This document shows positions 32,190 through 44,265 of a stretch of 64,000 nucleotides of DNA, piece after piece. A program made the translations under genes and the position numbers. Position 1 is the first letter of the stretch; each line of letters begins with the position of its first letter. The stretch is from Gambelia wislizenii (Eukaryota; Chordata; Lepidosauria; Squamata; Crotaphytidae): the NCBI GenBank assembly GCA_030847615.1, contig JAUMIR010000004.1, positions 185,630,501-185,694,500 on the forward strand, in the 5' to 3' direction. The notes beneath the pieces are model-generated. The model had not been told where the DNA came from, ran no database searches, and saw only the letters and a list, made by a program, of their open reading frames with translations.

Positions 32190-34802
32190 TGCCAGAAGGA
32201 ACCCAAGGAGAAATTACATGGCCCAGCTATTTGGCTCTCAGATGAACAGGGTTTCCCCTCCTCCTCGCAATGCTCACCAATTTCCTCTCCGAAGAACTGT
32301 CTTTGCGGGTTTGGTTGCACAGCAGATGTCACACTTTGAGGGTGAAGACATAAACACCATTGCTCACTTGTGATGGAAATTATTCTAAGGTGCAATATGA
32401 CAGAATGCAATGAATGCATATTCACTTCCATTACACTTAAAGTGTTACATTTGACTTCTTCTTATGCGCAATGGAAGTGTGTAGTAGGGGGTGATGCATT
32501 CCCTTCATTCCATGGTATTGTTTTCAGGGTAGTGAATCTGTAGGCAAACCCCTTACAATGCCACATCTTTCTTAGCTCATATTGTAGTGAGCCTGGCTCC
32601 TCTGACATGAAAGACTGCAGCTCTGCCCCTGAATAGCTGGCTTAAATGCCTGGATTCCAAAAGGGGCCATTAGCTTAAGGAAGAAATTGATGAGGTCAGC
32701 TAAGAAGAGGTGGAAGCAGTGTAATAATGTAAGAAAAGTTCTGCTAGACCAAAACTAGTTCAGCATTCTGTTCCATACTGGTAAATCCAATCCACTGATT
32801 AACTGATTGATTGATTTTACAAGCATATACAGAACAATAGCTGAAGCTCCCTGTGTTGGTTCACAAAATACAACTTACTGTAAAATCATGAAGTGCCCCT
32901 GAGAAGTCCACAAGCAGGACATGAGGGCAGTAGCACCCACCCACTTGTTTTCCCTAGCATACTGCCTCTGTCTGTGATGGCAATATGTAGTAGGCATCAT
33001 GACTAGTAACCATTGACTGCAGCAGCTGCAGATCTGTGGAAATAATTGTAAACAAGTACCTGTTGTTAATGTAAAATAATCCTACCTACATAATGATACA
33101 TAAAACCTGAGTGCATGACCTTTTTGTCCTACTTTGTTGGCCAATTTTCAGAGAAATAATGATTCATTTCCTAAAACATGTACCCAGTTACAAGACGAAT
33201 AATGGAAATAAAATAGCAGTTTCTTCATTCAGAGAATGGAATTTGGCAAGTCGCTAATTAAGCAAGATGCTGAAGATTGGGATGATTTTACATCTGGAAT
33301 TACTCAGCCAACAAGGAAGATTTCTGACAGTGGGGAAAACATGGGAATTGCTACAATTACAATGTACAATATTTGCTTAACTATTTAAAGAATGCTACAG
33401 CTAGGTCTTTTTAAATTAAATTCAAAATGTAATGAGGCTTCTGAATTCATGAAAACATTGTCAGACTTTGTTGCCAGCCATTATGATCAAACTCAAAGAA
33501 TTTTACCTTTTGAACAGACTGGGCCCAATACAAAAGTCAGTCATGCCTAAATACCACTGAAAACAATGGGACAGGAGTTAGTTGGGGATACACCATTTTT
33601 TCAGCTTCAAGGACCATACATGGTGGGTGAGAGGGGCTGCACACATGCACACATGGCTGGAGTCCTGTTTCTCCTCCAGTCCAGTCCACACCACAATCCT
33701 GAAAACAGAAATGCCCAAAGTTCCATGTCCAGTTTCCTAGAGATTTCCAGGAAGTGCAAGTTCTCTCTTTTAAACATTTTTAAAAACATGTTATGGGGTA
33801 GGAGAGCTTCTGGGGGCTCCAGGGTACGAACATTGGTCAGGGAGGCCATGAGTTGCCCAACCTTCCTCTACCCCCTCCGCTAATCATCCAGAATCAGAAG
33901 GCTCTTCCTTCACTGTTAGTTGAAGTGAAGGAAGAGTGATCTCTGAGAAGTGGGTTGGATGGGAAGACAATTCTGTGCTGGGGGGTGGGAGATCAAGGCA
34001 TCCATAGGAGGTTGCACATAAGGTCTTGGGAGGACAGGAAAAGTGTCAAGTCTCAGACCAAGGAGCCCCAAAGCAAAGGGGAAGCCATTTTGCACAGGGC
34101 CAATTCCTCCATAACATAAACCCTTTCCATGGTGCTGCTTTGTTACTTCATTCTGGGTTCTTGTCACTTCCCTTATTCCCTCTTCTAAAACTTTACTTGG
34201 GTTTCATGACAAGGACCCTAAGGCAGCTGCAGAGTTGAACAAATGTGTGTTTTTCAAGGTTCATGATGGTACATGGCAGAGATTCAGACAGTCCCCTGAA
34301 TGAAAAAAGTCCAACCAAGAACAATGTCTTTATTCACAGGCTTTGCTATAGCAGCATGCATTGAAGCGACTCATTACTTTGTATCAGTGTTACACTTTTT
34401 TTGTATCAATTTCTAATGCCCCCCAACTCTGACTTCCTCCTTTCCTTCTCCAGCTCCCTCCTCAGACTCCAACCACAACGAACCATGAACCACAATTGAG
34501 TTTAACTGACTGTCCCTCCTCATGAGGCCTTTTCTTTCCCCAGCCCCCACCCCTACATTTCCCAAGAACACCCCACCTCAACATTCTCCATCACAACTTC
34601 TTCAAATCTCAGACTCCTATTTTTCTTTCTTATGGGAGGATGTGCCTTTAACAGGAGGACATCAAGACATGTATAAAGAATATGATTTGAGGCATCACAG
34701 GTAATAATATATAGTCATATACTGTAAATACATTAGCATGAGATGGTCTCTCTTTCCCCTGGTTAAATCACAAGAAGTTGGAACTATCTTCTGGTCCACT
34801 AG
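32190..34802. other. Unassigned, repeat-poor stretch
   Basis: No gene is recognised. Around 33090-33310 there is AT-rich, non-repetitive sequence with GCTAATTAAGC (homeodomain-type) that could be conserved non-coding DNA. A small inverted repeat (CTTCCTTCACTG ... AGTGAAGGAAG) is at about 33904-33935. Confidence 0.4.
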
Positions 34803-35027
34803 GGGCCCTTTCACACTGCACAATTATAACACTGTGATTCCACTTCAACTGCCATGGCTGCATCCTATGGAATCTTGTGGTTTGCAGTTTGGGGAGGCAC
34901 TAGAAAAGCCTTCTGGCTGAGTGTTCTAATTACCTCTCCCTAAACTGCAAAGCCATATTCCATGCAATGTTGCCATGACAGTTAAAGTGGAATCATAGTG
35001 CTATAACTGGGGCATGTGAAAGGGCCC
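34803..35027. mobile_element. Palindromic MITE with GGGCCCTTTCACA ends
   Basis: GGGCCCTTTCACA at the left and TGTGAAAGGGCCC-like sequence at the right are inverted; the arms pair through TGATTCCACTTCAACTGCCA and its partner TGACAGTTAAAGTGGAATCA. It resembles the 14185-14408 element in form but has different ends. The target duplication is not evident. Confidence 0.75.
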
Positions 35028-36240
35028 AAGGCCTCTCTGTACCCAGAAAGAGCTTCTGGGAGCCTCAGCAGCTGAACTGCTGGAGACCTTGGAACTCTTG
35101 CAGTCATTCTTAATGTGAAATTTTAGCTGAGATTTTATTTCTTTTTTAAAAAGTGGCGATAAACTCCATCCATATTAATATTATTCACTATTTCAAAATA
35201 CATATTTTAATTATATGGGTCAAATCTTCTGAAATTGAAACAGCTCATAAATACATGGGAGGGTGCAATCCTGCTGGAAGAAGAGAATTCCAGAGTATTG
35301 TACAGTGCTGATGTTGAAGCAGTAGCCAAGTTCCATTCTGAGCACATTTTTGCTTGCATTGTGATCATAGGATGCAACCAAATATGTGTATTCCAAGCAA
35401 GGGAATCACTGTGAAAATGCACTCTTGTTGTCTTGTTTGTACATATCTCCTGGGAAAGTTACTTTTTTGGACCAGAAGTCTACATTTCAATTTGAATTTA
35501 GGGTTGAACTGGGCTGGGTCAGATACAAATTATAAAAAATAAAAATAAAAAAATGAGAGTTGAATCCAAATTACCAAGCTGGGGCCCTGAACTGAATCAG
35601 GAAGCCCTTACACAGCCTGAATCTCAGTCTGGAAAATAGCATGGGGAAGGGTTAAAAAAATCCCCCATCATTATAGCCCTGATCCCAATTTTTTCCTCTG
35701 TTGCTTTTAGCTGGGAATGGGATCCTTCAGTTTTCCAGATGACTACAACTCTCACAGTACCTTACCACTGGCCATATTGGGTGGTCTGATGGTAGCTACA
35801 GGTCAAAACATTTGAAGAACCAAGGTTACTACACCCTTGTTTTAAGCAAAGGCAGCCATCAATCATAAATATCCCATGTCATATAAACTTTGGCTCTATC
35901 ATTGTCCAAGAACTGAAGATGTACTATAGAACAAGTTCCCCTTATGTGTGCAATCATAGTGAGTGATCAGTAGTTACGAACAAGTTGTATTTCAGCAAAG
36001 CTGCCCCCTTTGTTATAGATCTTTTTTCAGGGACCTTGGCCAAGCTTCTAAAACACTCTAGGGTCCCTTGGAACACAGTTTGGAAAACACTGTGCCAGTA
36101 CAATAAATTCCACTGCCTTCCAATAACAGATGCCTCATGTACACTAGAATTTTGGAAACAAGCATAGAGGGTGTATGCGTGTAAATTGCTTCCGAGTGAA
36201 CCTGTAAGCAAAACGACTATTGGAACTTATGAAAAATTAT
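35028..36240. other. Unassigned stretch
   Basis: No gene was found. There is an A-rich run at about 35530-35555 and a possible MITE scrap at 35725-35830. Confidence 0.4.
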
Positions 36241-36244
36241 GAAA

Positions 36245-36660
36245 AGCCTCCAAAACAAAATAAATAGCATCCATCTGTTGGTTGTTTACTGTATCCCACA
36301 TGACTTCCACATGTCTGATGCTCTCATCTCACACATTTAGTTAGGTAAACAAGAAAGGCAGACGGCTGGTGCTGGGTCCGGAACAAAAGATTTGGTATTA
36401 AAAATGTAAAGTTGACATGCTCATCCCAGGGCTGTTATCTCATGGAGTATTTTGAATGTTAAAGAGACACATCCTTGCCTGGTATGGAAGGTGGCTTCCC
36501 CGCTTCTAATCCCTGCTCATCTCTCACTCACTAATCATCCAGATCACTCATCTCCTTTCATCTCATCTCATTTGAAGCTGTAAATTTCGTATTCCTGCTT
36601 GAGTAATAGAAGTTTTTATGGGTGATTAATATGGGAAACAACTTGAGTTATCAAACTTCC
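36245..36660. promoter_or_regulatory. Candidate regulatory segment with two FOXA-type sites
   Basis: Repeat-free sequence contains TGTTTAC at 36283-36289 and, 55 bp on in the opposite orientation, GTAAACA at 36345-36351. Both match the core of the FOXA/HNF3 binding site. TTTTTATGGGTGATTAATATG follows near 36613. A FOXA2 self-regulatory element is plausible, but such short motifs also occur by chance, so this is inference. Confidence 0.3.
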
Positions 36661-38360
36661 CAGATATGAAGAGACTTCTACCCACATTCAGGTGTGCATG
36701 CATAGAAGCCCCCTTCACATCTTCTAGGTCAATGCAGGAAGCTCAGGGCTGGAGGTGACAGGGATAGGGATGTTGGGAAATGAGGACAGAATATACACCC
36801 TCATGTTCCCAATAGCTTGAAGCTCTCACATGTTCAGCGGAATATTTGCACCAGGCTATCTCCATATATATCAACCCATACATAAAGGTCTTCAGTGGAA
36901 GGCCTCCTATGGGTATCCCTGCCATCTGAGATGAGGGCAGAGGCAGCCACAGACAGGGCCATGTGGTGCCCCAATGGTGAAATCCTTTCCACAGAGATGC
37001 CTTTACAGAAGGTTGGCACTTGCCTTATTCTCTTTTCAGTACCAAATGGAGACAATAGTCTGTACCCAATTACACCACCATGATGGATCAAAGCCTGTTG
37101 CCTTTTCTGAGGTAGTACAAGCATAGTCTCTAATTCAATTTTTATTGCATAGGCAGTTGTGTGTGCAAAGTTGCTGTGCAATCAATCATGTGAGGTTTTT
37201 TTTTAAAAAAAATTGTTGACAATTTTGTTCCTTTTCTGTAGTTGTGTAGTTTGTTTTCATTTACCTTTTAATTGTTCTTTTCTTTTATGTAAACCACCTT
37301 TCGGGAACACCACTGGAAGATGATATCCAAAGACATTTTTAAAATAAACAAATATTTAAAATAAGAAGAGACAGATGGCAGAATCTACATTAGGATTATA
37401 AGTGCTTGTTCATACAATCAATAGAATATTTCCCCCCTGAATTCTACCATTTCAATCTAGAAAGCTGTTATTAATTTATTATTTAAAAGTGTTTTTTAGA
37501 TTCTTTTCCAAGGCTGCTGAATATATGAATGCTTTCTCATTTATCAGCATCAGCATCCCCAACTTATTGGAAGGGGATGGTTGGCATCATCATCATCATC
37601 ATCATCACCACCATCATCTCCCTGCATTGGCCAAAAATCACAAACAGAAGTAACTTCCAGTTGTAGCTTCTGGCTTCTGAAAAGGACATATTTTGCTGCT
37701 GGGGGGTGGGGGAAGTAAACAAGGTAAACCACTACCCCTAAAGTGACAGTTTGCTATTTGTTTGTTGTCATTTGGGGCCATTTGAGGGCTAAAGAATCAT
37801 CTGAGGTTGATCAGGACTGGGGGAACGTTTGGGGGGAGGGAGATATTTTGGGTGAGAAAGTTCTCCTAAAGGGTAAACTGCACTTAACTCCCAGTTTCAC
37901 CCCCTCCCCAAAACAGCCCCTGAAATACGCAGAAATTGAAACTGGAAGTGACTTCTATTCACTTCTGGAGGTAGAATTGGCAGGGTCTGGGCCAATTTGG
38001 GGACATAATAAGACCCCAGGAGGGCTCAGTGGTGAAATTTGGCCCCCAGCCTAGTTGTCCAGCTCCGTATAAAATGTTCCCAAAAGTGATTGATTTCAGT
38101 GCTGCATCTAACTCTGTACTTTAATCCATACTTTCCAAACAGTTGTGCAGCCTAATGATCTTGTTCTTTCATAAGAAAGTCCCATTGATTGCAGTGGAAC
38201 AGACCCCCAAGTAATTGTCCACAAGATGACACCTTATGTTCTAACTAACTTACAGTGCATATGAAACCCTTGGATATTATAACTAGATTCCATATGCTTG
38301 TGTTCTTCCATATGCTACATCAATGGTTTGTGGTTTGAGGGGAACTCCTACCAACTCAGA
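36661..38360. other. Unassigned stretch with small repeats
   Basis: About 37250-37345 resembles a LINE 3' tail (TGTAAACCACCTTTCGGGAA, ending TTTTAAAATAAACAAAT). A (CAT)n microsatellite is at about 37587-37616. No gene is recognised. Confidence 0.4.
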
Positions 38361-38362
38361 CC

Positions 38363-38856
38363 TGTTGTGTTTGTTGTTGCTGTGTGCCTTCAAGTTGCTT
38401 CCGACTTATGGTGACTCTCAGGTGACCTTATAATGGGGTTTTCTGAGGCTGAGAGTGTGTGACTTTGCCCAAGGTCACCAAGTAGGTTTTCATTGCCGAG
38501 TGGGGATTCAAACCCTGGTCTCCAGAGTCATAGTCCTACACTCAGGACTTTTTCGGACGGAAGAAAAGTAACGCAAGCAGCGTCGCCAGGTTGCAACGCT
38601 GCTGCGCAAGAGGGCGCCAGTTTCGAACGACGCTCTCCCCAGCGGTACTGTTGCAGTACCGCTGGGACATTTGAGCATGATTTTTTTCCTTCCCAGTGTC
38701 ATATTTTACTCGCGATCACTGCAACAGTACTGCTGGTAAGAGTGTCGTTCGAAACTGGTGCCCTCTTGCGCAGCAGCGTTGCAACCTGGCGATGCTGCTT
38801 GCGTTATTTTTCTTCCGTCCGAAAAAGTCCTCAAACCACTACACCATGCTGGCTCC
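38363..38856 (-). mobile_element. MIR/CORE-type SINE split by a palindromic MITE
   Basis: The SINE runs from TTGTTGTTGCTGTGTGCC at 38370 through the B-box region (complement GGATTCAAACCCTGG) to CACTCA at 38544, and resumes at 38831 with TCAAACCACTACACC. The two parts join into a standard copy once the insert and one TCA are removed. Confidence 0.85.
38545..38830. mobile_element. 286-bp palindromic MITE (GGACTTTTTCGG family), second copy
   Basis: The ends GGACTTTTTCGGACGGAAGA and TCTTCCGTCCGAAAAAGTCC are a perfect 20-bp inverted pair. TCA flanks both sides (38542-38544 and 38831-38833). The arms share CTCTCCCC, GGTACTGTTGC and GGGACATTTGAGCAT with the copy at 25720-26048, but outer parts differ. 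Confidence 0.87.
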
Positions 38857-38859
38857 TCT

Positions 38860-39884
38860 GGAAAATGCTTATGTTCTTCAAGGGCAATTATTTAACTGTA
38901 TAAAACTTTGCTGTCTTATGGCATTAGCTACTCCATGATGTGATGGTGTTAACCATTGACACTGAAGGGTTTATTTTAAACATTAAACACATTTAGGGAG
39001 AAGAAGTCTATCAATGGCTCTTAGCCATGAAACAGGTATATGGAACCTCTGTGTTGAGAGACAATATATCACCTCTGTGTAACCAAAGACAAACAACTGT
39101 CCATTACAGCCAGTGTCTTCATGTCCTGCTTTCTATGAACATGAGGAAAATCCAGCTGTTACTGGTGGGGATAAAAGACTCATCAAAATGAGGTGCTCTC
39201 ATCCAGAGATGGGGAGCATATGGCTACCCAAATGTTTGTGCAACTCCACATTGGCTCTGCCAGCTAGGACTGATGAGACTTCCACCTCAACAACTTCTGA
39301 AAGTCTACAGACTCCCCAGCCATGTTGTAATCAAATATGGACATTCTTAATACTCTAATGGCTTCTTAAAAACTGAAATAAAAATGTACCTTCAAATCTT
39401 ATATGTAAACTGAATTCAGGTTTAACTCACAGTTATGGGAGATCAGACCAGGTCATTGACTGCTTTTGTTGTGGGTGTTATATTTTGTCCATTTCAGTCT
39501 CAGGCTCTGCTACATGTTGTACTACCAGCCAGTAAGAGCAGCCAAGGCAAACTGGAAGCCACCTGCTCTTTTGCAATTTCACCCAGTGGTGCTCAGATGG
39601 CCATTCATTATGGTCACAAAGGTATACACAGAACATTTGTGGCAGCTGCAAGGATGACACCCAAATCAATATTGTTTCCTGACTGTGTGCTTTTGCAAAT
39701 GCTCCTCCATTAAGCTGAACAGAGAAAAGAGAAAGATGTGCCCTTAAAGATGACACAGGGACTTGCAGCTGCCACAATATGGAGCTGCTAAACTGCTAAA
39801 AGAATATTTTACTGAAATCATACCACAACATTTTTAATGGAATTGCATGGGTTGGCAGTACATTTGCCAGATTAAAATGGATTA
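38860..39884. other. Unassigned stretch
   Basis: No gene or repeat family is recognised. Confidence 0.45.
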
Positions 39885-40352
39885 AAATGTTAGTGAGGAC
39901 ATATAAAATTCTAAATGGCCTAGGATCTCAGTATCTGAAGGAATGCCTCTCCTAGATAACTTGACCCTTCCTGAGTATTGAGATCTACTGGAAGTGCCCT
40001 CCACTATGTCCCCATGGAAGAGGGCCTTCTCTGCTATGGCACCCAGGTTGTGGAATGTCCTCCCCTTAGAGGCTGGATTGGCATTGACTTTGGCTTCATT
40101 TCAGTGCCACATTGAAACATTGTTGTTTGCCTAAGCATTTAGGCTTTAAGGAAGGTTCTTGGTTTGAATTTTTATAACTATATGGTTTTAACTCTTTAAG
40201 CTGCTTATATTGTTTTAGAAATTTCCCACTTTTAAAAGGTATTTTAAATTGCTCTTTCTTATTTTAAATGGATTTAAATTGCTTTTTTAAATCTGTACAC
40301 TGCTCTGAGATCTTACAATATAGAGCAGGACAGAAATATTTAAATAAATTAA
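39885..40352 (+). mobile_element. L2-type LINE 3' fragment
   Basis: The C-terminal ORF2 pattern (L-W-N-V-L-P-L-E-A-R-L near 40049-40080, followed by a conserved Leu-Thr-Leu-Ala-Ser-Phe stretch) is followed by a long AT-rich 3' region and CTGTACACTGCTCTGAGATC, then AAATATTTAAATAAATT, the typical L2-like tail. Stops occur upstream, so it is an old fragment. Confidence 0.6.
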
Positions 40353-40394
40353 TTGTGGAAACCAACAGGTAGGACACATTTGGAGAACATGTAG

Positions 40395-40515
40395 CCCTTC
40401 AGTTGTCATTCGACTTTAACTCCTATCAGCACTAGCCAGAAAATCCAAAGGTGAGGGATAACAGGAGTTGTAATTCAATGACATCTGAAAGGTAACATAT
40501 TTCCCATCCCTGGAG
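40395..40515. repeat. Degraded hAT-like MITE fragment
   Basis: TAGCCCTTCAGTTGTCATTC, AACTCCTATCAGC, AGGAGTTGTAATTC and CCCATCCCTGGA give a fold-back of the common MITE. Confidence 0.5.
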
Positions 40516-40977
40516 CAGAGGTGAAAGCTGCCCCATTCAGTCTTCTTGTCCCCATTATCCAATGTGTATGTATGGGGGAGGCGACTGTTCATCAGAGATT
40601 TACTTCCTGTTCTCATTCTCACCTCCTCCTTCTTGCTTCTCCTGTACTATGCACAATGTGTTACAGGACCTTCTCTAGACTATGTGTTTCACTTTTTTTC
40701 ATCCACCTGCCTGCACCTCCATCTCATTGAATCTGAGTAGACACATCACTACCACACCAGAATCCAGGTTCTACTGTCCAAATACCTCATTTTAGAGCAC
40801 TTTCCCAACATTCAGCATTCCCTGTTGGTGCTGCTGGCAGAGAAGAGGAACTGAGGGAGCAAAGGTTTCTCTCCCTCCTTGGTAGAGCACCACAGGCTGG
40901 CCCTGCCTGAGCCACAGACCAAAGAGTGAGTCCTTCTGCTCCTCACTGGCCAGCCACTCAGCATCACCTCCCTCACA

Positions 40978-41437
40978 AGCAGGCACCTCTCTCTCTCTGG
41001 CTTTTCTTCGCAAACGAAGATTCAGGAAGGACTCATCCCGCGCTTTCTGCAAGCACGCTGATGACTGAAAAAGCCAATCCGAGATAAACAAGTCCAGTTG
41101 CAGAAAGTGCAGCAGAAGGTCTCCTTGGGTGATGTTTCCAGGTTGTGATTCTTTCTGCATTGTCATTTCTCTTCAAGACATGTTCGGCGTGAGTCCTCAA
41201 ATAAGGCTGCAGCATTGTGGATAGTGCGTCTCCATGCCTCCCGATGTGAGGCCAGGGTGGACCACTGTTGGTGATCAATTTGGCCGCACCTGAGATGTTG
41301 TTTCAGAGAGTCCTTGTATCGCTTTTTTGGAGCGCCCCTCTTACACTGACCCGTGGCAAGTTCACCGTAGAGTAGTGTTTTGGGGAGGCAATGGTCCTCC
41401 ATCCTAGAAACGTGCCCTGCCCAGCGCAGCTCTGTTC
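40978..41437 (-). mobile_element. I/Vingi-like LINE, 3' end, inverse copy
   Basis: On the minus strand it encodes LRWAGHVSRMEDHCLPKTLL, GAPKKRYKDSLKQHL and W-S-T-L-A-S-H-R-E-A-W, then the Cys-His cluster, and ends GAAGAAAAGCCAGAGAGAGA. It is colinear with 30490-30945 and keeps an open codon where that copy has a stop. It starts inside the C-terminal domain and is 5'-truncated. Confidence 0.85.
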
Positions 41438-42280
41438 TAGAAAAGAACATGCAAATTATTCAGAACTCTTCACATTCTTCAGAACTCTTCATCAGTCTAT
41501 CTAGTACAAAAAGCAGGAGATAAGGAAGAAGCAGAGAAATTCAAAGTTAAGTTGACTTAAAGTGTTGTACCCATGAAGTCTAGAGTTCGGATTCACTCTC
41601 AGTACAGTGGCTGCTATTCAACATCTCCTCAGCATATTGTATTTTTTTTTTCATGCAGAGATCCGCTAAAGCAGCACTACAGAACCCTTATGCAGAAAAG
41701 CAATACATGTCAATGACTGGGTGCCATTGTACAATGTGAAATAAATGCACAGCCTCAATCCAGGATGTGCAACTGCAGTGCACAATGCACAATGGCCATA
41801 CACAATGTACAACCAAAACGTGCAAGGTTGCTTTATGTACAACTCCACTTCCACTTCTGTCAGCAGAATACTGTACATCCTTTGAGCTATGGTGAATAAT
41901 TCACCCTGTATATGCTGTGTGACTTTCACATGTTTATGTCACTAACAGGATGCTAACCAGTGTCTGTGAACTGACCAAATGAGTCTGTATACTACTTGCT
42001 GCAAAAACCAAATATACTTATTGTTCGGGGGCGGGGGGAGGTTAAACCCCATTTCAAAACATAAAGGCTTGCTGTAACCCAAATGTATTATCTTTTGCCT
42101 TGGGCAAAACCCATTCTAAGTAGGCAAAAAGGAGAAACAAAGATAAACATGACACTCTTAATATCTGGAGAGCTGGAGAGTAATTTCATGTGATGCACAC
42201 AGTCCATTCAAGCCAAACCACAGCTTAAAAACATTACCTTTTGGGAGCTATGATCCAAAAAAGTAACTTTCACAAGCTCT
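41438..42280. other. Unassigned stretch
   Basis: No gene was found. A T-run is at about 41642-41651, and TGCACAATG-type words recur at 41730-41830. Confidence 0.4.
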
Positions 42281-42423
42281 TAAACAAATTATATACTACT
42301 TATATTTTATTATTAATATAATAAAATATTATTTTATATTTATATTTTATTATAAAATAAAAATTAAAAATTAAAAAATTAAAAAAATTAAAGATAAACT
42401 CTTAAACAAATTATATACTACTA
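42281..42423. repeat. AT-rich insert between 24-bp direct repeats
   Basis: CTCTTAAACAAATTATATAC followed by TACT occurs at about 42279 and again at about 42400; between the copies lies about 95 bp of almost pure A/T with TATTTTAT and AATTAAA repeats. Confidence 0.7.
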
Positions 42424-43273
42424 CAGTGGCTCTTAGCCATCTCTTTACCAGGGAACCCCTTTAATTTTTTTGTTTTGTTGTTGCCATGGTCCCCCAAGAC
42501 TTAACTCAAGATTTAAAACCATAGTAGTAGTAGTAATAATAATAATAATAATACCACCTAATAACTCATCATCATCCAATTACACCGTCCATAAAACCTT
42601 CCCTCTGAGGCACTGGAGTGGGATGGAAGACTTTTCTCCTGCTTCTTTCTGCAAGTTTGTAGCTGGAGTGGATTGAATGGTAATATGCAGGCCAAGCCAG
42701 ACAGACAGCTTTTGCCTTGGCTCCTGTAACATGGCCACTCCACTGCAAGGAAGAGGTGGGCCAAACAACCTTCAAGCCTTCTCAGACCCCCTGTGAAGAC
42801 ATCATGGACCCCTGGGGGTCCCCAGTATTGTTGATATTTATATTAAGCAGATTGCAGTTAACCCCCTCAGTGCTTCATGAGCTTCTGGTACAAAACAAGA
42901 CATGAAACATGCTGGATACTCCAATATAGTTATAAAGCAAAGTTTACATTTATTATGGCAGAGAATACATCATGGATAAGAAAAATTAAGTGGGAGAAAA
43001 TTACCTAACTTAGATGAAGGAGTCCCTAAAAGCTGACTCTCATGCCTGTGTGTGAGAAAGCTAAAAGCTCCCTCTGCCTCATGTTGCTGGCTGCTAGCTT
43101 CTGAGACAAAGGGCTGTAAAAAGGAACATTAAAACTATTTGCAGCAAAGAAAGGAGGGAAGTGGTTTCTGCAAGCAGGGAGAGAATACAGGTCAGAGACA
43201 CGCCCACAGAGGTGTAAACAATTGTTGATGCTTCTTCACTTCCAGCACCCAGACCCCAGGTTAAGAACCACTG
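42424..43273. mobile_element. hAT MITE carrying a nested copia solo LTR
   Basis: The ends CAGTGGCTCTTAGCC and GGTTAAGAACCACTG are hAT-type inverted repeats. Perfect 8-bp duplications TACTACTA lie at 42416-42423 and 43274-43281. Without the LTR the element is about 425 bp. It has no transposase. Confidence 0.9.
42826..43247 (-). repeat. Solo LTR of the copia-1 family
   Basis: It matches 3793-4189 over its length (AAGCAGATTGCAG, CTTCATGAGCTTCTGGTACA, TGCCTCATGTTGCTGGC, GATGCTTCTTCACTTCC). CCCAG lies on both sides (42821-42825 and 43248-43252), a perfect 5-bp duplication inside the hAT element, so the solo LTR is younger than the hAT insertion. Confidence 0.88.
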
Positions 43274-43281
43274 TACTACTA

Positions 43282-44090
43282 CACTGTACACTGTACAAAT
43301 GGGGATTCTTTATCCAGCAGGCTGGATGCCACCTGCAGGGCTTTCCAGTCCAGCTGAAGCTTCTTCTGCTGTGATCAGAGATTAGGTAGGAGGGTACCAA
43401 ACTGGTCTAGGAAGCTGCTGCATCAAGCAGAGGTGTGTTTAGAGCCCAGGAAGCTGTTGCACATGGACTTATTCCTGAGCAGATCTGCATAAAACTGACC
43501 TGTGCTTTGTATGCTTAGTAGGGAAGAGTCCAAAGAGTGACTCCTGGCCTCCTATGGTTTGCTTTGGCCCTTCTCCATGGCCATTAGCCCTGCCCACTGC
43601 TGGTATACAGCCCCTAAGATTAGGGTTGCCAGGTCAGTGCCTGAGATTTCAGGACTAAAACCTGAAACCTAGGGATGACTCCTTGTGATATCACAGGGGC
43701 AGGGCTTGGTGTTGTCTTGATCATGATACATGGAGCATTGGTCACAGTTGCACAGAGTATGGCATTCAAATAGAAAACACCAAGACTAAGAAATGAGGAA
43801 AACGCACGCGCACGCATGCACACACACACACACACACACACACACTTTTCAAGACAATGTGCTCACTCTGAGGTACCTCACCTTCACTCTCAGGACGAGA
43901 GGAGAGGGTCTGGCCCTGAGATCTGAACACCCTGCCTGAGACATTTCTCAAATTGGAGTTCAACCCTCTGGGCTAAAAAAGTTTCACCACCCTGTCTCAG
44001 TGGTTGAAAGGAATGGAAAGTGCAAATTCTCTCATCACATAGTAGAAAATTACCTTCTTCGGTGGAGTGCTTATTCATCATGTGTTATGT
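43282..44090. other. Unassigned stretch with (CA)n
   Basis: A (CA)n microsatellite with a CGCA-rich start lies at about 43803-43846. Nothing else is recognised. Confidence 0.45.
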
Positions 44091-44265
44091 TTTATTTATG
44101 TGTATTTTTTAAAGATTTTATTTGGTTTCTGTTATCTTTGAAACCATTGGATTTCATTAGATTGTCAGCCTCTTGGGGGCAGAACTACTGACAACCATGG
44201 AAACTGCTGTAAGCCACTCTGACCCCATGGGGTACATGGAACATGGGATATAAATAAACAAACCA
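44090..44265 (+). repeat. L2-like LINE or SINE 3' tail fragment
   Basis: AGATTGTCAGCCTCTTGGGG, GCTGTAAGCCACTCTGACC and GGGATATAAATAAAC follow the order of a CR1/L2-type 3' terminal region. Confidence 0.4.
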
